Positions 8,152 to 18,060 are shown, numbered from the stretch's first letter. The stretch is DNA of 38,554 nt from Rickettsia typhi (GCA_945862535.1 CAMAYG010000004.1:1-38554), one strand, 5' to 3'. Numbers and translations are program-made. Notes: generated by a model from the sequence alone, not told the origin.

Positions 8152-8174
8152 TTTCTTCGATGGTTAAGGTAGAT

Positions 8175-10013
8175 TTAGCTAAAAAAATAGTTCTCTATCT
8201 CGTCGATATAGCCAGAAATAAGGTTAAGACCATTTTGCCAAAATTCTGGCGATGATAGATCTAGCCCGAATGGCTCTAATGCGAGGCTATATTTTTCGCT
8301 ACCGCCTTTTTTCAATAGCTCAAGATACTTTTCTTCGAAATTTTTTATTTTACCGCTTTGGTAAATTGAATATAATGAATTAACTAAGCAATCGCCGAAA
8401 GCATAAGAATAAACATAAAACGGTGAATGGATAAAATGCGGAATGTAGCACCAAAAGAAGCGGTAATCTTCGTTAAAAATAAAGGCATCGCCAAGGCTTT
8501 CTTTCTGGACCTCGAGCCAAATTTTACCAATTTCTTCGCAAGTTAATTCGCCATTTTTTCTAGCATTATGGATTTTAAATTCGAAATCGAGGAAGGCGAT
8601 TTGCCTAATTGTGGTGTTTATTGCATCTTCGACTTTATTGGCAATAGTGAAGATTTTTTGTTTAGTGCTTTTTTGTTGTTTGAGTATTTTCTGAAACACA
8701 AGCTGTTCGCCAAATACCGAGGCGGTTTCGGCAAGAGTTAATGGAGTTTGGCTAAGCAAAAAACCTTTGTCTTTTGCCATGAATTGATGAATTCCGTGCC
8801 CAAGTTCGTGGGCTAAAGTTGCCACATCTCTTGTTTTGCCTTGATAGTTCATTAAAATATAAGGGTGAGAAGATGGCACCGCTGGGTGAGAAAATGCTCC
8901 AGAATCTTTGCCGGTAATCGGTTTGGCATCGATCCAGCTTTTTTCGAAGAATTGGTTGGCGATATTTGCCATTTCTGGGTGAAAATCGGCATATGATTGC
9001 AATACTAAAGATCGGGCTTCGTCGAATGAAATTAGTTTTTCCCTTTTATGTTGTAGTGGGGCATTGCGATCCCAGTAGTTTAGCCTTTCTAGGCCAAGAA
9101 TTCTTGCCTTGATTTTATAGTAACGATGCGAAATGTTGTGATAATTTTCTTTAACTTGTTTTGTCATCGCCTCAACTACAGAATCTTCGATATTATTAGC
9201 AATGTTGCGAGCAGAAATTACCGTAGCAAAGCCTCGATATTTATCTTCTATCGATTTATCTTTCGCTAAAACATTGGTGATGTAGCAAAAAGTTTTAATA
9301 TTTTTGGCAAAGGTTTTGCTGATTGACTCGGCCGCCCTTTTGCGAATGTTGGAATTATTACTACTAAGCAGGTTGAAAATTTTATGAACATCGAGCTTCT
9401 TACCGCTAAAATCGAATTCTAGACCATTAACTGTCTCGTCGAAAAGCCTAATCCAAGCACTGCCAGCAACATTAGATTTTTCAATTAAAATTTTTTCAAC
9501 CTCTTCGCTCAGTTGGTATTTACGATAATTACGGATATTGGCGATAAACTCTTTAAACTTCTTTAAAACAGCAGAAGAATCGATTTGTTGCTGTAGATTT
9601 TCTTCGGGGATTTGATTGATTTCTAAGCCAAAAAACACCAGCCTCGAGTCTTGTTCGCTTATTTTCTCGCTGGTATTTTGAAAAAAAGATAAAATCGCAG
9701 GGTTTTGCAGATTTTTTGCATAATTTAAATAGGCAAAACAACTTATTTTTGCTAGACCCTCGGCAATAATTTGATAATCAAAAATTGCACTCTCTAGATC
9801 TTTATAGTTGCTGTTAGTAGCAATTTTTTGATAATATTTTTGACAAAAATCTTCTGTCAAGTTGCTAAGTTTAGCGAAATCCTTAGCGATATTCGGATCT
9901 TCAATTGATTGATAGAGATCGCCTAAATTCCATTCGATTAGGCTATTGTCGATTTTTGCCAAGTTTTTTGCCAAGTTTTTTGCCAAGTTTCTTGTTTTTA
10001 GTTCTTTTTTCAT
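8175..10013 (-). CDS. pepF: Oligoendopeptidase F-like M3 family metallopeptidase
   Basis: A cytoplasmic zinc peptidase that cleaves oligopeptides. The M3 signature ATLAHELGHGIHQF carries the HEXXH site (H402, E403, H406 from the start chosen here) and the third ligand E429 lies in LAETASVFGEQL. Further family segments are SHPYILMNYQGKTRDV ahead of the site, and HFIHSPFYVYSYAFGD in the C-terminal part. The ATG at 10013 is preferred: the longer frame begins with TTG at 10070 and would overlap the VirB6-like gene by 29 bases. The chosen protein has 612 residues, normal for PepF. Residues 10-20 contain a threefold AKNL repeat from a 12-bp tandem repeat. It lies between the VirB6-like gene and an unknown gene on the same strand. 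Confidence 0.93.
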   Translation of the reverse strand: MKKELKTRNLAKNLAKNLAKIDNSLIEWNLGDLYQSIEDPNIAKDFAKLSNLTEDFCQKYYQKIATNSNYKDLESAIFDYQIIAEGLAKISCFAYLNYAKNLQNPAILSFFQNTSEKISEQDSRLVFFGLEINQIPEENLQQQIDSSAVLKKFKEFIANIRNYRKYQLSEEVEKILIEKSNVAGSAWIRLFDETVNGLEFDFSGKKLDVHKIFNLLSSNNSNIRKRAAESISKTFAKNIKTFCYITNVLAKDKSIEDKYRGFATVISARNIANNIEDSVVEAMTKQVKENYHNISHRYYKIKARILGLERLNYWDRNAPLQHKREKLISFDEARSLVLQSYADFHPEMANIANQFFEKSWIDAKPITGKDSGAFSHPAVPSSHPYILMNYQGKTRDVATLAHELGHGIHQFMAKDKGFLLSQTPLTLAETASVFGEQLVFQKILKQQKSTKQKIFTIANKVEDAINTTIRQIAFLDFEFKIHNARKNGELTCEEIGKIWLEVQKESLGDAFIFNEDYRFFWCYIPHFIHSPFYVYSYAFGDCLVNSLYSIYQSGKIKNFEEKYLELLKKGGSEKYSLALEPFGLDLSSPEFWQNGLNLISGYIDEIENYFFS

Positions 10014-10041
10014 TTTACTAGCTGTAACGATTGATTTAATT

Positions 10042-13000
10042 TTAATTAATTTTGTCGAGATTTTTTTCAAAGCTAGATTTTTTATCTTCGCTAGATTTAT
10101 CCTCCTCTTTAATGCCCTGTAAATCGTTCGCCATTCCTTCTAAGCTAGAAGTGTCTTTAAGTGCAGATTTTAAGTTTTCTTTGTAGCTTAGTCCGTTTTC
10201 TTTGTTTTTGTTTGACACTAAAGCTTTTGAAACATTGCCTAAATAGTCTTTGACATCTTGAGAGTTTGACCTGAAGGACTTAAGGTCTTTCATGTCCTCG
10301 TTGCTAAGACCCATCTCCTTTCCTCGGCTAGCTAAGCTACTTTCTTTTACTGCACCTAATTCTTTAGACCTTTCGTCGGGAGTCAATCCGCTTAATTCCT
10401 TCTTATATTTTTCTACATCTTTTTCTACTCCGCGAGTTAATTCTTTTTGGGTGTCGATTTTTCCTTTATTTTCAGTCCTTCTCTCGTCTGCTATTTTACC
10501 ACTATCGAAAAGCTTGTCATCAAGGCGACTTGTAATACCAAGTTTTTCATCGATCTTGCCTAATCCTTGTTTCATCATTCCAGAAGCTGCACTTCCAACT
10601 GCCTCGATGCTTTGCTGCATATTGTTAGATATTTCTTTTATTGACATCGAACTTCCTGCTATTGATTTGCCTACGGCAGTAGCTATGCCAATAAATTCTT
10701 TTGCAAGCATTGCAACCACCACCACCATGAGCACTGAAAAAATAGATGGGTTTGAGTCGTTAGAGACATAGTTGGTTTGAGGAATTATTGACAATACCGC
10801 ATGGCTACCCTCTACACTCCAAGATTTTAAAATGTCGAGTGACGATCCGAATAGGGTAATTGTCCAAAGTGACTCGTAGCAGATACCAAAATTTAACGAC
10901 ATTCTAAATAATTCATAAAAAAGAACACTGAAAAAGCCAATTACAAGCATTAAAAATATTTGCTGAAAAGAAAAGCCGATTAATTCTTTAATCCAGTTGT
11001 CAAAGAATTGTTTTGTTCTATCAAAAACCAAGAAGGCTATAAATATTGGCCCAAGCATTAGCAAGATGCTGATAAATATTTGAGCGACAACATAAAGCAA
11101 TAACGAAGAAAATATTGCCAAAATAAACATAAATACCGAGTAGTAAAGTAGGGCAACATAAGCCCAGCCAAATAGATTTTCGAAAAGCAATGCCCATATT
11201 TTCTTATGAACAACATTGCTGAAAAACATGTTTAACACTTGGTCTGGCGCCGAGAACATTATCGATTTATTGTAGTAATCTCCTGCTTTAATAGCATTTG
11301 CAATAGTTGCGGAATTGTCGAAAGAAGAAGTCATTAGCAAAGAAAGATAGTCTATTCCTTCTTTAAATAAGGTGACAAAAAACTTATCAAACCAATACCA
11401 GCCACTCGAGCCGATAAACAAATAGATAAAGCCAATTTTTGCAACTTTTAGCAATATCTCGTGATGGCTTGCTGTGGCTAAGCCCATCACATAAAATAAA
11501 CCGTAAATTGCTACAAATAACAACAGGCAAGTTTTAACAAGACCTTGAAATGTTTTGTTAAGAATAATTTTTTTGTAATTTTCTTGTAATAATCCGGCTT
11601 CTTTTGCTACAGTTCCGGTATGTGTTGTGCTTGTATCACCATTTTTGTCGAGATAGAGTATATTGCCACTGTCGTCTCTTCTAACTTTGCCGTCAAGAAC
11701 ATCTACTAGTGAATTAATGACCACTCCTAAGAATGACCCAACGATAACTGAGCCAGAATAAAGTTTGTTTTGATACTCTGTTTCGCTGTCTTTATCAGTT
11801 ATTGAATCGGAAATCAATTTTTTAGTTTTTATTCTAACTTTATAACTTCCGGTGTTTTCTTGATATTTGTTAATGCAATAAAACTCCTTTTCGCAACCGT
11901 TAATCATTTCTTCAAGTGAGCACATACCGTTTCTATTGCTTGAACTGTTTGAGTTATAGGAGGGATTGGTAGTTTTTATGCCGTCGTAATAACCGTATTG
12001 GCTCTTGCAACTTTTAATAACTTTCGATTTACATTCGCTTATTATTAAAGCTTCTTCTGTCGCTGGTAGGGCTGTTTTTACAACGCTTCCTAAGCATGAC
12101 GAAGAGATGTAGCAATTGTTGTTAAGTTTGATTATTGCTAGATCTTTATTGGTGCAACCTGCAATTGGTGTGGTAAATTCATTAGTGCGGAAGGTGCCAT
12201 TTTGCCCAATCTTCTCTTCCGCTTGCTTTATATCGCAAAAATTATTATAAAACGATGACTGCTCGCAACAATTTTCCGTATAGACAAAATTGATTGGCTT
12301 AGAATCTGGGCCTAAGGCATCTGTTGTTGTGCGACAGTAATAAGTGCCAGCAGGGTTGGTTAATCTTGTATTTAGTGGGTCGTAATATCTTCTGCAGGCT
12401 TCTTTTACAAAAGCCATTGCATCCATTCTTTCTCCGTAAAATATTTTGCTATCGCCATTTTTGTAATCTTGATAATAGTCAAGTAAATTTTTCAAAACCG
12501 ATACTTTATAGGTGTCGTCAGAAAGTTCAATTGATTTTTTGCAACTGCTTGCAACATTATCTTTGCAATTTTCATCTAGACACGAGCGGGAGGGGCAGAC
12601 TTCTCCATAGCCTGCAAGATTGTCGCACCTCTTATATTGCTGTAAGTAGTTATTTAAACTATGGGCTCCAACGGTATCACTGAAGAAAGCTTTTGTCGAG
12701 GCACTTGCATTAGTGTCGTTTTTTGCTTTATCTACTACTGCATCGCACATATCTGAGCCGTTAGTAGAAACATAACAATTGGCAATATCTGGGTCTTGGA
12801 AACGAAATCCTAATTTATAGCTCTGTAACTGGTTGTAGGTTTTGACATCGCTGTTGTGGCAAAAGAAATCGGCATCAATAAACGGAGAATTAGCATTATT
12901 ATTCTTGTTTGACGAGCTTGGGATGCAATCTAGGTTTCCAGCGGTACCAGTGTATCGCAAAAGTTTTCCGTTGCTGTATTTGTAGTCACCACTCACATTG

Positions 13001-15813
13001 TTAACACTAAAAGAAGAGCCAGAGCCGTAATCGCTAATAATTTTACTGTTATTTGTAATTGGAGTGCAAACTTCTTCTGCCTGCTTACATAATAATGCTT
13101 CTAGCATTTCCCCGCTCTTAAGTTCATTAGCTGCCGTCTTGACTTTAATTTTGATAAATTTGTTGTCGTTGCTGTTGTAAGTTGGTTTATAGTCAAGAAA
13201 ACTTGAACCGTCTTTTATTTGAAAAAATTTTAGCCGAGAATTTTGATTTGGTTTGATGGCAGAACCTGAAAAATAAAGATATCTCATTGTCTCGCTATCT
13301 AAATCTCCGGCAACCGCTGTATTCGATGCGGTTCCATAGTCCTGATATGAAGAAATACTGCCATAATTTAGGCTGGAATCAAATTTTTCTAATAATTTGG
13401 CTCCAAAAAATCCGGTTACCGTTGTGTCTCTGGGGTCTTTGTTTTTAAGATCGGTGTCGTATTTGCTATAGAAAGCACTCATTGACCCTGTGTAATTTTC
13501 AAAATCGTAGCAAGGAGATTCTATGGTTATGTCATTATAGGCCGAAATTTCAATACTCTGAAGTTCCTTTTTGCACTCCTGGCATTCGGAATCTGTTTCG
13601 CAACTGTGTTTTGGAATTTCGGGCGGGCAACTTGCCGTTATTGTTGTAATATTGTCAGTAGTAATTGGGGTGAAAACTGGTTCTACCGATTTATATTCCA
13701 TGAATTGTCCGCTGTAGCAGCCAGTGCCAATGCAATCTGATTTAATTTTGCAACATTTTCTAAAACACTTTTCGCCAAAAGAATATATTTTATTTGCCCC
13801 GCATCCACTTGATTCGCAACTATCATTATCGATAGTAAAATTGCATTTATATGTTAAGTTTACAGAAATAGGTTTGTTATTTGCATCTTTTGCAGTAGTG
13901 ATTTTATATTCTTTTGCTTTACAATTTTTGCAAGCATCGAAGTCGTCGATTTGCGGAGTACAGCCGATTGGCATCTCGTTTTTGTAAATAGTTGTGCATT
14001 TTGTATTTGTAAGTTTAATTGAAGTCGATTTATCTTCTAGGCAAAGTAGTGCTGGCATTGGCTCTATATCAATCCCCAGTCCCATCATGCAGTCAATTTC
14101 TGATAAACCTTTGGTGTTCATGGTTCTAATATTTAGCGATTGCAAATCGGGTTCAACAAAACTTTTGACATCGAGCCTAACAACCTGACCCTTTCTTACA
14201 AAAATACCATTTTTATTCCAGCTTGATTCATCTACTTGTAGTGAATAGTTTAGGGGATCTTGTGATTCTTTATATTCAAAATATTGCGAATTTAAGGCAT
14301 TTGGATTAGTTATTCTGCCATAAATATTACAAAATTTTTCTGTAGGTAGGCTATTCGTCCCTTTTGCATATCCCATAGATAAAAATCCAGAATAAGGAAC
14401 TTTGTAGTCGAAATATGTTGGGGCAAGGTTTATAAAGAATTTACAAGAATTAGTTGATGTTGAGAGGTTTTTAATTATCAACTTGGTATTCTTATTTTTT
14501 GCCATAAAGGCATTGTCTATATTGTTGAAAGATGTTGAGAGGTTTTTAACTTTTGGAAAATCGGTGAAAGATTCGTTACTGCTTGTTGTCTGTAAGTCAA
14601 TTAAAATAGAGTCGCAAGAATAAGAAGAAGAGAATAATTTCATTAAAACATTATATGCTAAATTTTCTTCTAGGGGAAATATACCGGGGGTTATGGCAAT
14701 TTGCGCTCCTGGCCCTAATTCGTAAGTTCTGCATAATTCGTTGCACTGAGTTAACTTTGCTACATTATTACGAACCCCGCTAAGATCGAGAATATTTGGT
14801 GGCATGTATTGGTCTGCCAAGGTGTCGCTAATATTTTTATATCCAGCAGATGAATAGCTATTCTTGCATAATTGACTGGTCTCACCATAGGTGCATAACC
14901 AAGCTCTAGGGTCTGGCAATATTGGCAAGCCGTAAGAGCCGATAAGTTCGCTATTGCTATTAGCGCTAAAAGAGTGATTAAAAGGGAAAGGACTGGTCAA
15001 TACACCTATTCTAGAGCCAAATTTGGCAATATCTTTTGGTAATAATGTTTGGGTTGAGTTTGTTTCGAGTCTAGCCGCCGAAGAGATCCCTGTAAAATAG
15101 GGGATTATGCTTTTTCCAGAATTTATATTGACTACCTGATTCTGTCCGTTCAGGTCTAGGTATTTTGGTGCTACTTGTTCGGGGGTAATCAAGGCCGTAG
15201 GAAATGATTTGTCGCTAGTAAGAGTGGCGGTGCCAGATACATCTATATTAATCTGGCTATTTGGGTAAATGTTAATTCCAGTAGAGCCACTACGAATGTT
15301 ATTGTAGGTATATGATAAGGCAGTTTTTTCAAAGCTATTGCTAAACATTATTGGACATAAGATTTTGCAACGGCTAATACAAGCGCTAAATTTTGCGACA
15401 TTTGCTTTTACAGCTAGACATGTTGATGATTCGGTTTTTTCTATTCCTTCGTCGAAATAGGAAAATTTAATTTGTTTAGAAGTGATACAGGTAAGGAAAT
15501 CTTTTCCATGCTTAGCATCTATTGAGAAGTAATCTATGTTGCCGGAGGTGTCTTTTACTGAGGAGTCCACATCGCAACTTGCTGCCAATATTTTTGGCGA
15601 GACTTCGATGTTGTCTATTTCATATTCTCCATAGTCTTCAGCATCTATGCAGCCTGTATTATCGCTACAGCTAAAAGTAAGTAGTAAGAATATTAATGCA
15701 ACAGCAGAAAAAATGCCGTTGTTTTTTAAGGTTTTTAACGAGCTTCTTAATAAAAAGAAAGCATTTAAAGTTAGTTTTATTAGAATGTGCCTTAAATTTA
15801 AAATATTTTGCAA
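10042..15813 (-). CDS. VirB6/TrbL-like type IV secretion protein, very large rickettsial form
   Basis: The frame gives 1923 residues from a TTG; no ATG lies in the first 80 codons. Residues about 31-50 form a signal-like hydrophobic stretch ending TFSCSD, a weak lipobox. Residues about 50-1400 are an extracytoplasmic region with dozens of cysteines, many in CxxC or closely spaced pairs. A polytopic block at about 1425-1740 follows, with segments such as LLLFVAIYGLFYVMGL and LLLYVVAQIFISILLMLG, the organisation of VirB6/TrbL inner-membrane channel proteins. The last about 180 residues are charged and helical (cytoplasmic). Rickettsiales VirB6 proteins are known to be enlarged, usually about 900-1200 residues or more and in tandem; here only one is present, between a BamE-like lipoprotein gene and pepF, away from other vir genes. 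Confidence 0.85.
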   Translation of the reverse strand: MQNILNLRHILIKLTLNAFFLLRSSLKTLKNNGIFSAVALIFLLLTFSCSDNTGCIDAEDYGEYEIDNIEVSPKILAASCDVDSSVKDTSGNIDYFSIDAKHGKDFLTCITSKQIKFSYFDEGIEKTESSTCLAVKANVAKFSACISRCKILCPIMFSNSFEKTALSYTYNNIRSGSTGINIYPNSQINIDVSGTATLTSDKSFPTALITPEQVAPKYLDLNGQNQVVNINSGKSIIPYFTGISSAARLETNSTQTLLPKDIAKFGSRIGVLTSPFPFNHSFSANSNSELIGSYGLPILPDPRAWLCTYGETSQLCKNSYSSAGYKNISDTLADQYMPPNILDLSGVRNNVAKLTQCNELCRTYELGPGAQIAITPGIFPLEENLAYNVLMKLFSSSYSCDSILIDLQTTSSNESFTDFPKVKNLSTSFNNIDNAFMAKNKNTKLIIKNLSTSTNSCKFFINLAPTYFDYKVPYSGFLSMGYAKGTNSLPTEKFCNIYGRITNPNALNSQYFEYKESQDPLNYSLQVDESSWNKNGIFVRKGQVVRLDVKSFVEPDLQSLNIRTMNTKGLSEIDCMMGLGIDIEPMPALLCLEDKSTSIKLTNTKCTTIYKNEMPIGCTPQIDDFDACKNCKAKEYKITTAKDANNKPISVNLTYKCNFTIDNDSCESSGCGANKIYSFGEKCFRKCCKIKSDCIGTGCYSGQFMEYKSVEPVFTPITTDNITTITASCPPEIPKHSCETDSECQECKKELQSIEISAYNDITIESPCYDFENYTGSMSAFYSKYDTDLKNKDPRDTTVTGFFGAKLLEKFDSSLNYGSISSYQDYGTASNTAVAGDLDSETMRYLYFSGSAIKPNQNSRLKFFQIKDGSSFLDYKPTYNSNDNKFIKIKVKTAANELKSGEMLEALLCKQAEEVCTPITNNSKIISDYGSGSSFSVNNVSGDYKYSNGKLLRYTGTAGNLDCIPSSSNKNNNANSPFIDADFFCHNSDVKTYNQLQSYKLGFRFQDPDIANCYVSTNGSDMCDAVVDKAKNDTNASASTKAFFSDTVGAHSLNNYLQQYKRCDNLAGYGEVCPSRSCLDENCKDNVASSCKKSIELSDDTYKVSVLKNLLDYYQDYKNGDSKIFYGERMDAMAFVKEACRRYYDPLNTRLTNPAGTYYCRTTTDALGPDSKPINFVYTENCCEQSSFYNNFCDIKQAEEKIGQNGTFRTNEFTTPIAGCTNKDLAIIKLNNNCYISSSCLGSVVKTALPATEEALIISECKSKVIKSCKSQYGYYDGIKTTNPSYNSNSSSNRNGMCSLEEMINGCEKEFYCINKYQENTGSYKVRIKTKKLISDSITDKDSETEYQNKLYSGSVIVGSFLGVVINSLVDVLDGKVRRDDSGNILYLDKNGDTSTTHTGTVAKEAGLLQENYKKIILNKTFQGLVKTCLLLFVAIYGLFYVMGLATASHHEILLKVAKIGFIYLFIGSSGWYWFDKFFVTLFKEGIDYLSLLMTSSFDNSATIANAIKAGDYYNKSIMFSAPDQVLNMFFSNVVHKKIWALLFENLFGWAYVALLYYSVFMFILAIFSSLLLYVVAQIFISILLMLGPIFIAFLVFDRTKQFFDNWIKELIGFSFQQIFLMLVIGFFSVLFYELFRMSLNFGICYESLWTITLFGSSLDILKSWSVEGSHAVLSIIPQTNYVSNDSNPSIFSVLMVVVVAMLAKEFIGIATAVGKSIAGSSMSIKEISNNMQQSIEAVGSAASGMMKQGLGKIDEKLGITSRLDDKLFDSGKIADERRTENKGKIDTQKELTRGVEKDVEKYKKELSGLTPDERSKELGAVKESSLASRGKEMGLSNEDMKDLKSFRSNSQDVKDYLGNVSKALVSNKNKENGLSYKENLKSALKDTSSLEGMANDLQGIKEEDKSSEDKKSSFEKNLDKIN

Positions 15814-15973
15814 GTTTTGTGTTTATTTTTATTTATTTCTAAAATTTTGTAAAACATCTTGAATCTGTCTTTATTTTCCTAAGCTAATTAACAAATAAAT
15901 TAAGCAATACAATTATAAAATAATTTTATTATAAAGCAAGTAGTGTTATTAAATTAAAAAACAAAATAATCAA

Positions 15974-16035
15974 ATCTAAAAGTGAATCACTTTTCCTATC
16001 TACTTTTTCTATCTAAAAGGGAGTCACTTTTCCTA
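15974..16035. repeat. Imperfect 25-bp duplication at the 3' end of the BamE-like gene, with a hairpin
   Basis: ATCTAAAAGTGAATCACTTTTCC at 15974-15998 recurs as ATCTAAAAGGGAGTCACTTTTCC at 16011-16035, 37 bases apart. The right-hand copy contains the stop codon and last codons of the minus-strand BamE-like gene. The left-hand copy has become a near-perfect palindrome (AAAAGTGA / TCACTTTT around one base). For minus-strand transcription it is followed by a T-rich run, so it may be a weak terminator or attenuator ahead of the VirB6-like gene. Confidence 0.7.
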
Positions 16036-16492
16036 CATTGCCAATAATGTCTCGCAACCAGTCAGATTTATTAACTTTCGGAATCTCTGTCGTTTTGCTT
16101 TTTGTTTCGAAGTGGTGCTTCTTAGGCTTAATATTATCGTAAAATGAAGACTCTACCATTAAATCGTTTTCAAATACCAGAATCAGGATTTTATCTTGTT
16201 CAATTCTTTTTGGCAGAAAAAGAAATCTGCAAACCTTTTCTTCTCGGTAAATCCACTTTTCTTGTTGTGAAAAACTGTCGGTGAAAGTGGGGTAGCCCAT
16301 ATATTCTAAAACCTTTTCCTTAGTAAAAAGGTTGTTAACAAGCAAATCTTTATTGCCTAATGTAAAATTATAGCCTCTGTCTTGGCAGTTTTTACCTAAT
16401 TTTTTACCTGAACATGAGGAAATAAGGCATGAAATAACAAAAAGATTTAGCAATACCAATAATTTATAAGAAAAATTCTTGAAAATTAACAT
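16013..16492 (-). CDS. BamE/SmpA/OmlA-like outer membrane lipoprotein
   Basis: From the ATG at 16492 the protein has 159 residues; a longer frame starts with TTG at 16546 and would put a charged extension before the signal peptide. The N-terminus (MLIFKNFSYKLLVLLNLF) is a lipoprotein signal with the probable lipidated Cys27 in LISSCSG. The core LFTKEKVLEYMGYPTF then EKWIYREEK and ILVFENDLM fits the BamE/OmlA fold, where a helix-loop-helix precedes a strand pair ending in a hydrophobic strand plus D/N-D. In the family BamE supports the beta-barrel assembly complex. The Lys/Ser-rich tail (about 125-159) is extra. It is the first gene of the minus-strand run leading into the VirB6-like gene. Family call is good, exact orthology less so. 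Confidence 0.65.
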   Translation of the reverse strand: MLIFKNFSYKLLVLLNLFVISCLISSCSGKKLGKNCQDRGYNFTLGNKDLLVNNLFTKEKVLEYMGYPTFTDSFSQQEKWIYREEKVCRFLFLPKRIEQDKILILVFENDLMVESSFYDNIKPKKHHFETKSKTTEIPKVNKSDWLRDIIGNVGKVTPF

Positions 16493-16586
16493 ATTTATCG
16501 ATATTTTTGTTGATTTAAAATTAAATGTTTCTAATTTAAAAAACAAAATTAAGATAGCAATGAAAAATTATTTTAACAATTAGGCT

Positions 16587-16615
16587 TTGACTTAAAATAA
16601 TAAACTCGGTAAATT
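16587..16615 (+). promoter_or_regulatory. Candidate sigma70-type promoter for rpmF-plsX-fabH
   Basis: TTGACT at 16587-16592 (5 of 6 to the -35 consensus) is followed after 17 bases by TAAATT at 16610-16615 (4 of 6 to the -10 consensus). It lies about 90 bases upstream of the rpmF start, in an AT-rich spacer where chance matches are common. Confidence 0.4.
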
Positions 16616-16707
16616 ACTAATAATAATTCAAGTTTATTCTTTCTAAGTAAGTAATTTAGTTTATCTTGCTATCGCAGAATAATAAATATAACAACATTGG
16701 AGACCAA

Positions 16708-16914
16708 ATGGCAGTACCTAAAAAGAAAAAATCAAGCTCTCGTAGCAGAATGAGAAGAGGAAGCAACGGAACAAATCTCTTGCCTATCGAGGCTATCGCA
16801 ACAAATAAAGAAGGCGAAGATCATTACAATCATCATATTAGCCCTAATGGCTTTTATAAAGGTCGTCAAGTTATTGTAAAAAAAGAAAAGCAAGCTACTG
16901 AGCAGCCAGAATAA
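16708..16914 (+). CDS. rpmF: 50S ribosomal protein bL32
   Basis: The start MAVPKKKKSSSRSRMRRG is the diagnostic N-terminus of bL32, followed by a His-containing middle and a basic tail (KGRQVIVKKEK). From ATG 16708 it has 68 residues, normal for alphaproteobacteria. A good ribosome binding site (GGAG at 16699-16702) precedes this ATG, which decides it over an in-frame start at 16666. It opens the conserved rpmF-plsX-fabH cluster, which links ribosome production with membrane lipid synthesis. Confidence 0.97.
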   Translation: MAVPKKKKSSSRSRMRRGSNGTNLLPIEAIATNKEGEDHYNHHISPNGFYKGRQVIVKKEKQATEQPE

Positions 16915-16956
16915 TTAATTTACTTAATTTTCTAATTATTAAATTTAATTATATCA

Positions 16957-18060
16957 ATGCCTAGCAAGATAAATATTGCTCTTGACTGCATGGGTGGAGA
17001 TCGGGCACCGCAAATTGTAATAGAAGGAGCAGAGCTTTTTCTTAACAATAATGCAAGTAGCAATATTAAATATCATTTTAACTTATTTGGCGATGCATCA
17101 AAGATTAACCCAATTCTTATACGTTGTCCAAATCTAAAAGCCTCTAGCTCTGTAATACATACAAATCAATTCGTTAAGGCTGAAGATAAGCCTTCCGATG
17201 CCCTAAGAAGAGCTACAAACTCTAGCATGAGGCTTGCTATCGATTCGGTAAAAGATCTCTCTTCCGATGTCGTTGTATCCGCTGGAAATACTGGTGCTCT
17301 TATGGCTATTTCTAAAGTAATTCTTCGACCGCTACTAGGAATAGAAAGACCGGCAATAGTAACCTCTATACCAAATTCAAAGAATAGCTCCGAAAACAAT
17401 AGCGGTCTTTCGATAAGCCAAGGCTCTGGAACTATATTTCTAGACATGGGTGCCAATTTAGAATGCTCGGCAAATGTTTTGTATCAATTTGCAATTATGG
17501 GTTTTGCTTTTGCCAAAATTGTTAACAATGTCGCAGAGCCAAAAATTGGAGTGTTAAATGTTGGTTCCGAAGATTCTAAAGGAAGTGAGCAGTTGCAAGA
17601 AGTGGCGAGAATGCTTAAAAGCTGTCATTTAAAAAACAATTTTTATGGCTATGTTGAGGGTGATGATATAACCAAAGGAACAGTTGATGTTGTAGTAACG
17701 GATGGATTTTCTGGCAATATAACCCTCAAAGCAATTGAGGGAACGGCAAAAATGATCTCTCATTTTATAAAAAAAGGTTTCCTAAGTTCGTTTTTTGCCA
17801 AATTGGGCTATTTACTTGCTGGTCAGGCAATAAAAAAAGCAACAGCAAATCTTGACCCAAGAATGCACAACGGAGCAATGCTAATAGGGCTTAACGGTGT
17901 TGTTGTTAAAAGTCATGGCGGAACCGATGAAATTGGCTTTGCAAATGCAATAAAGGTTGCCACCTCATTGGTGGAAAAGCAAATAAATCAGCAGATTATC
18001 AACGAGCTCAATGCTATAAAAAATAAAGACCTAGAAGCTGTTGAGTCTTTAAGTAATTAA
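16957..18060 (+). CDS. plsX: Phosphate acyltransferase PlsX
   Basis: PlsX makes acyl-phosphate from acyl-ACP for phosphatidic acid synthesis, acting at the inner face of the membrane. The 367-residue protein starts with the family hallmark IALDCMGGDRAP (about 6-17). It carries VVSAGNTGALMA (about 105-116), a segment around TDGFSGNITLKAIEG, and the C-terminal KSHGGTDEIGFANAI. Length is slightly above the usual 330-350 because of an Asn/Ser-rich insertion near 140-152 (NSKNSSENNSG). It lies between rpmF and fabH in the standard order and is probably cotranscribed, with spacers of 42 and 79 bases. Confidence 0.97.
   Translation: MPSKINIALDCMGGDRAPQIVIEGAELFLNNNASSNIKYHFNLFGDASKINPILIRCPNLKASSSVIHTNQFVKAEDKPSDALRRATNSSMRLAIDSVKDLSSDVVVSAGNTGALMAISKVILRPLLGIERPAIVTSIPNSKNSSENNSGLSISQGSGTIFLDMGANLECSANVLYQFAIMGFAFAKIVNNVAEPKIGVLNVGSEDSKGSEQLQEVARMLKSCHLKNNFYGYVEGDDITKGTVDVVVTDGFSGNITLKAIEGTAKMISHFIKKGFLSSFFAKLGYLLAGQAIKKATANLDPRMHNGAMLIGLNGVVVKSHGGTDEIGFANAIKVATSLVEKQINQQIINELNAIKNKDLEAVESLSN

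Noticed and set aside
10014..10070. Longer N-terminus for oligoendopeptidase F from TTG 10070
   Set aside because: It overlaps the VirB6-like gene and adds 19 unconserved residues; ATG 10013 gives the normal length.
10292..10771. Plus-strand open frame of 159 codons
   Set aside because: It lies antisense to the C-terminal region of the VirB6-like gene and shows only Leu/Ser/Pro-rich shadow sequence.
12324..12683. Plus-strand open frame of 119 codons
   Set aside because: Antisense to the Cys-rich part of the VirB6-like gene; the apparent Cys/Leu richness mirrors the real frame.
16666..16707. Longer N-terminus for bL32
   Set aside because: The universal MAVPKKKK start and its GGAG site mark ATG 16708.
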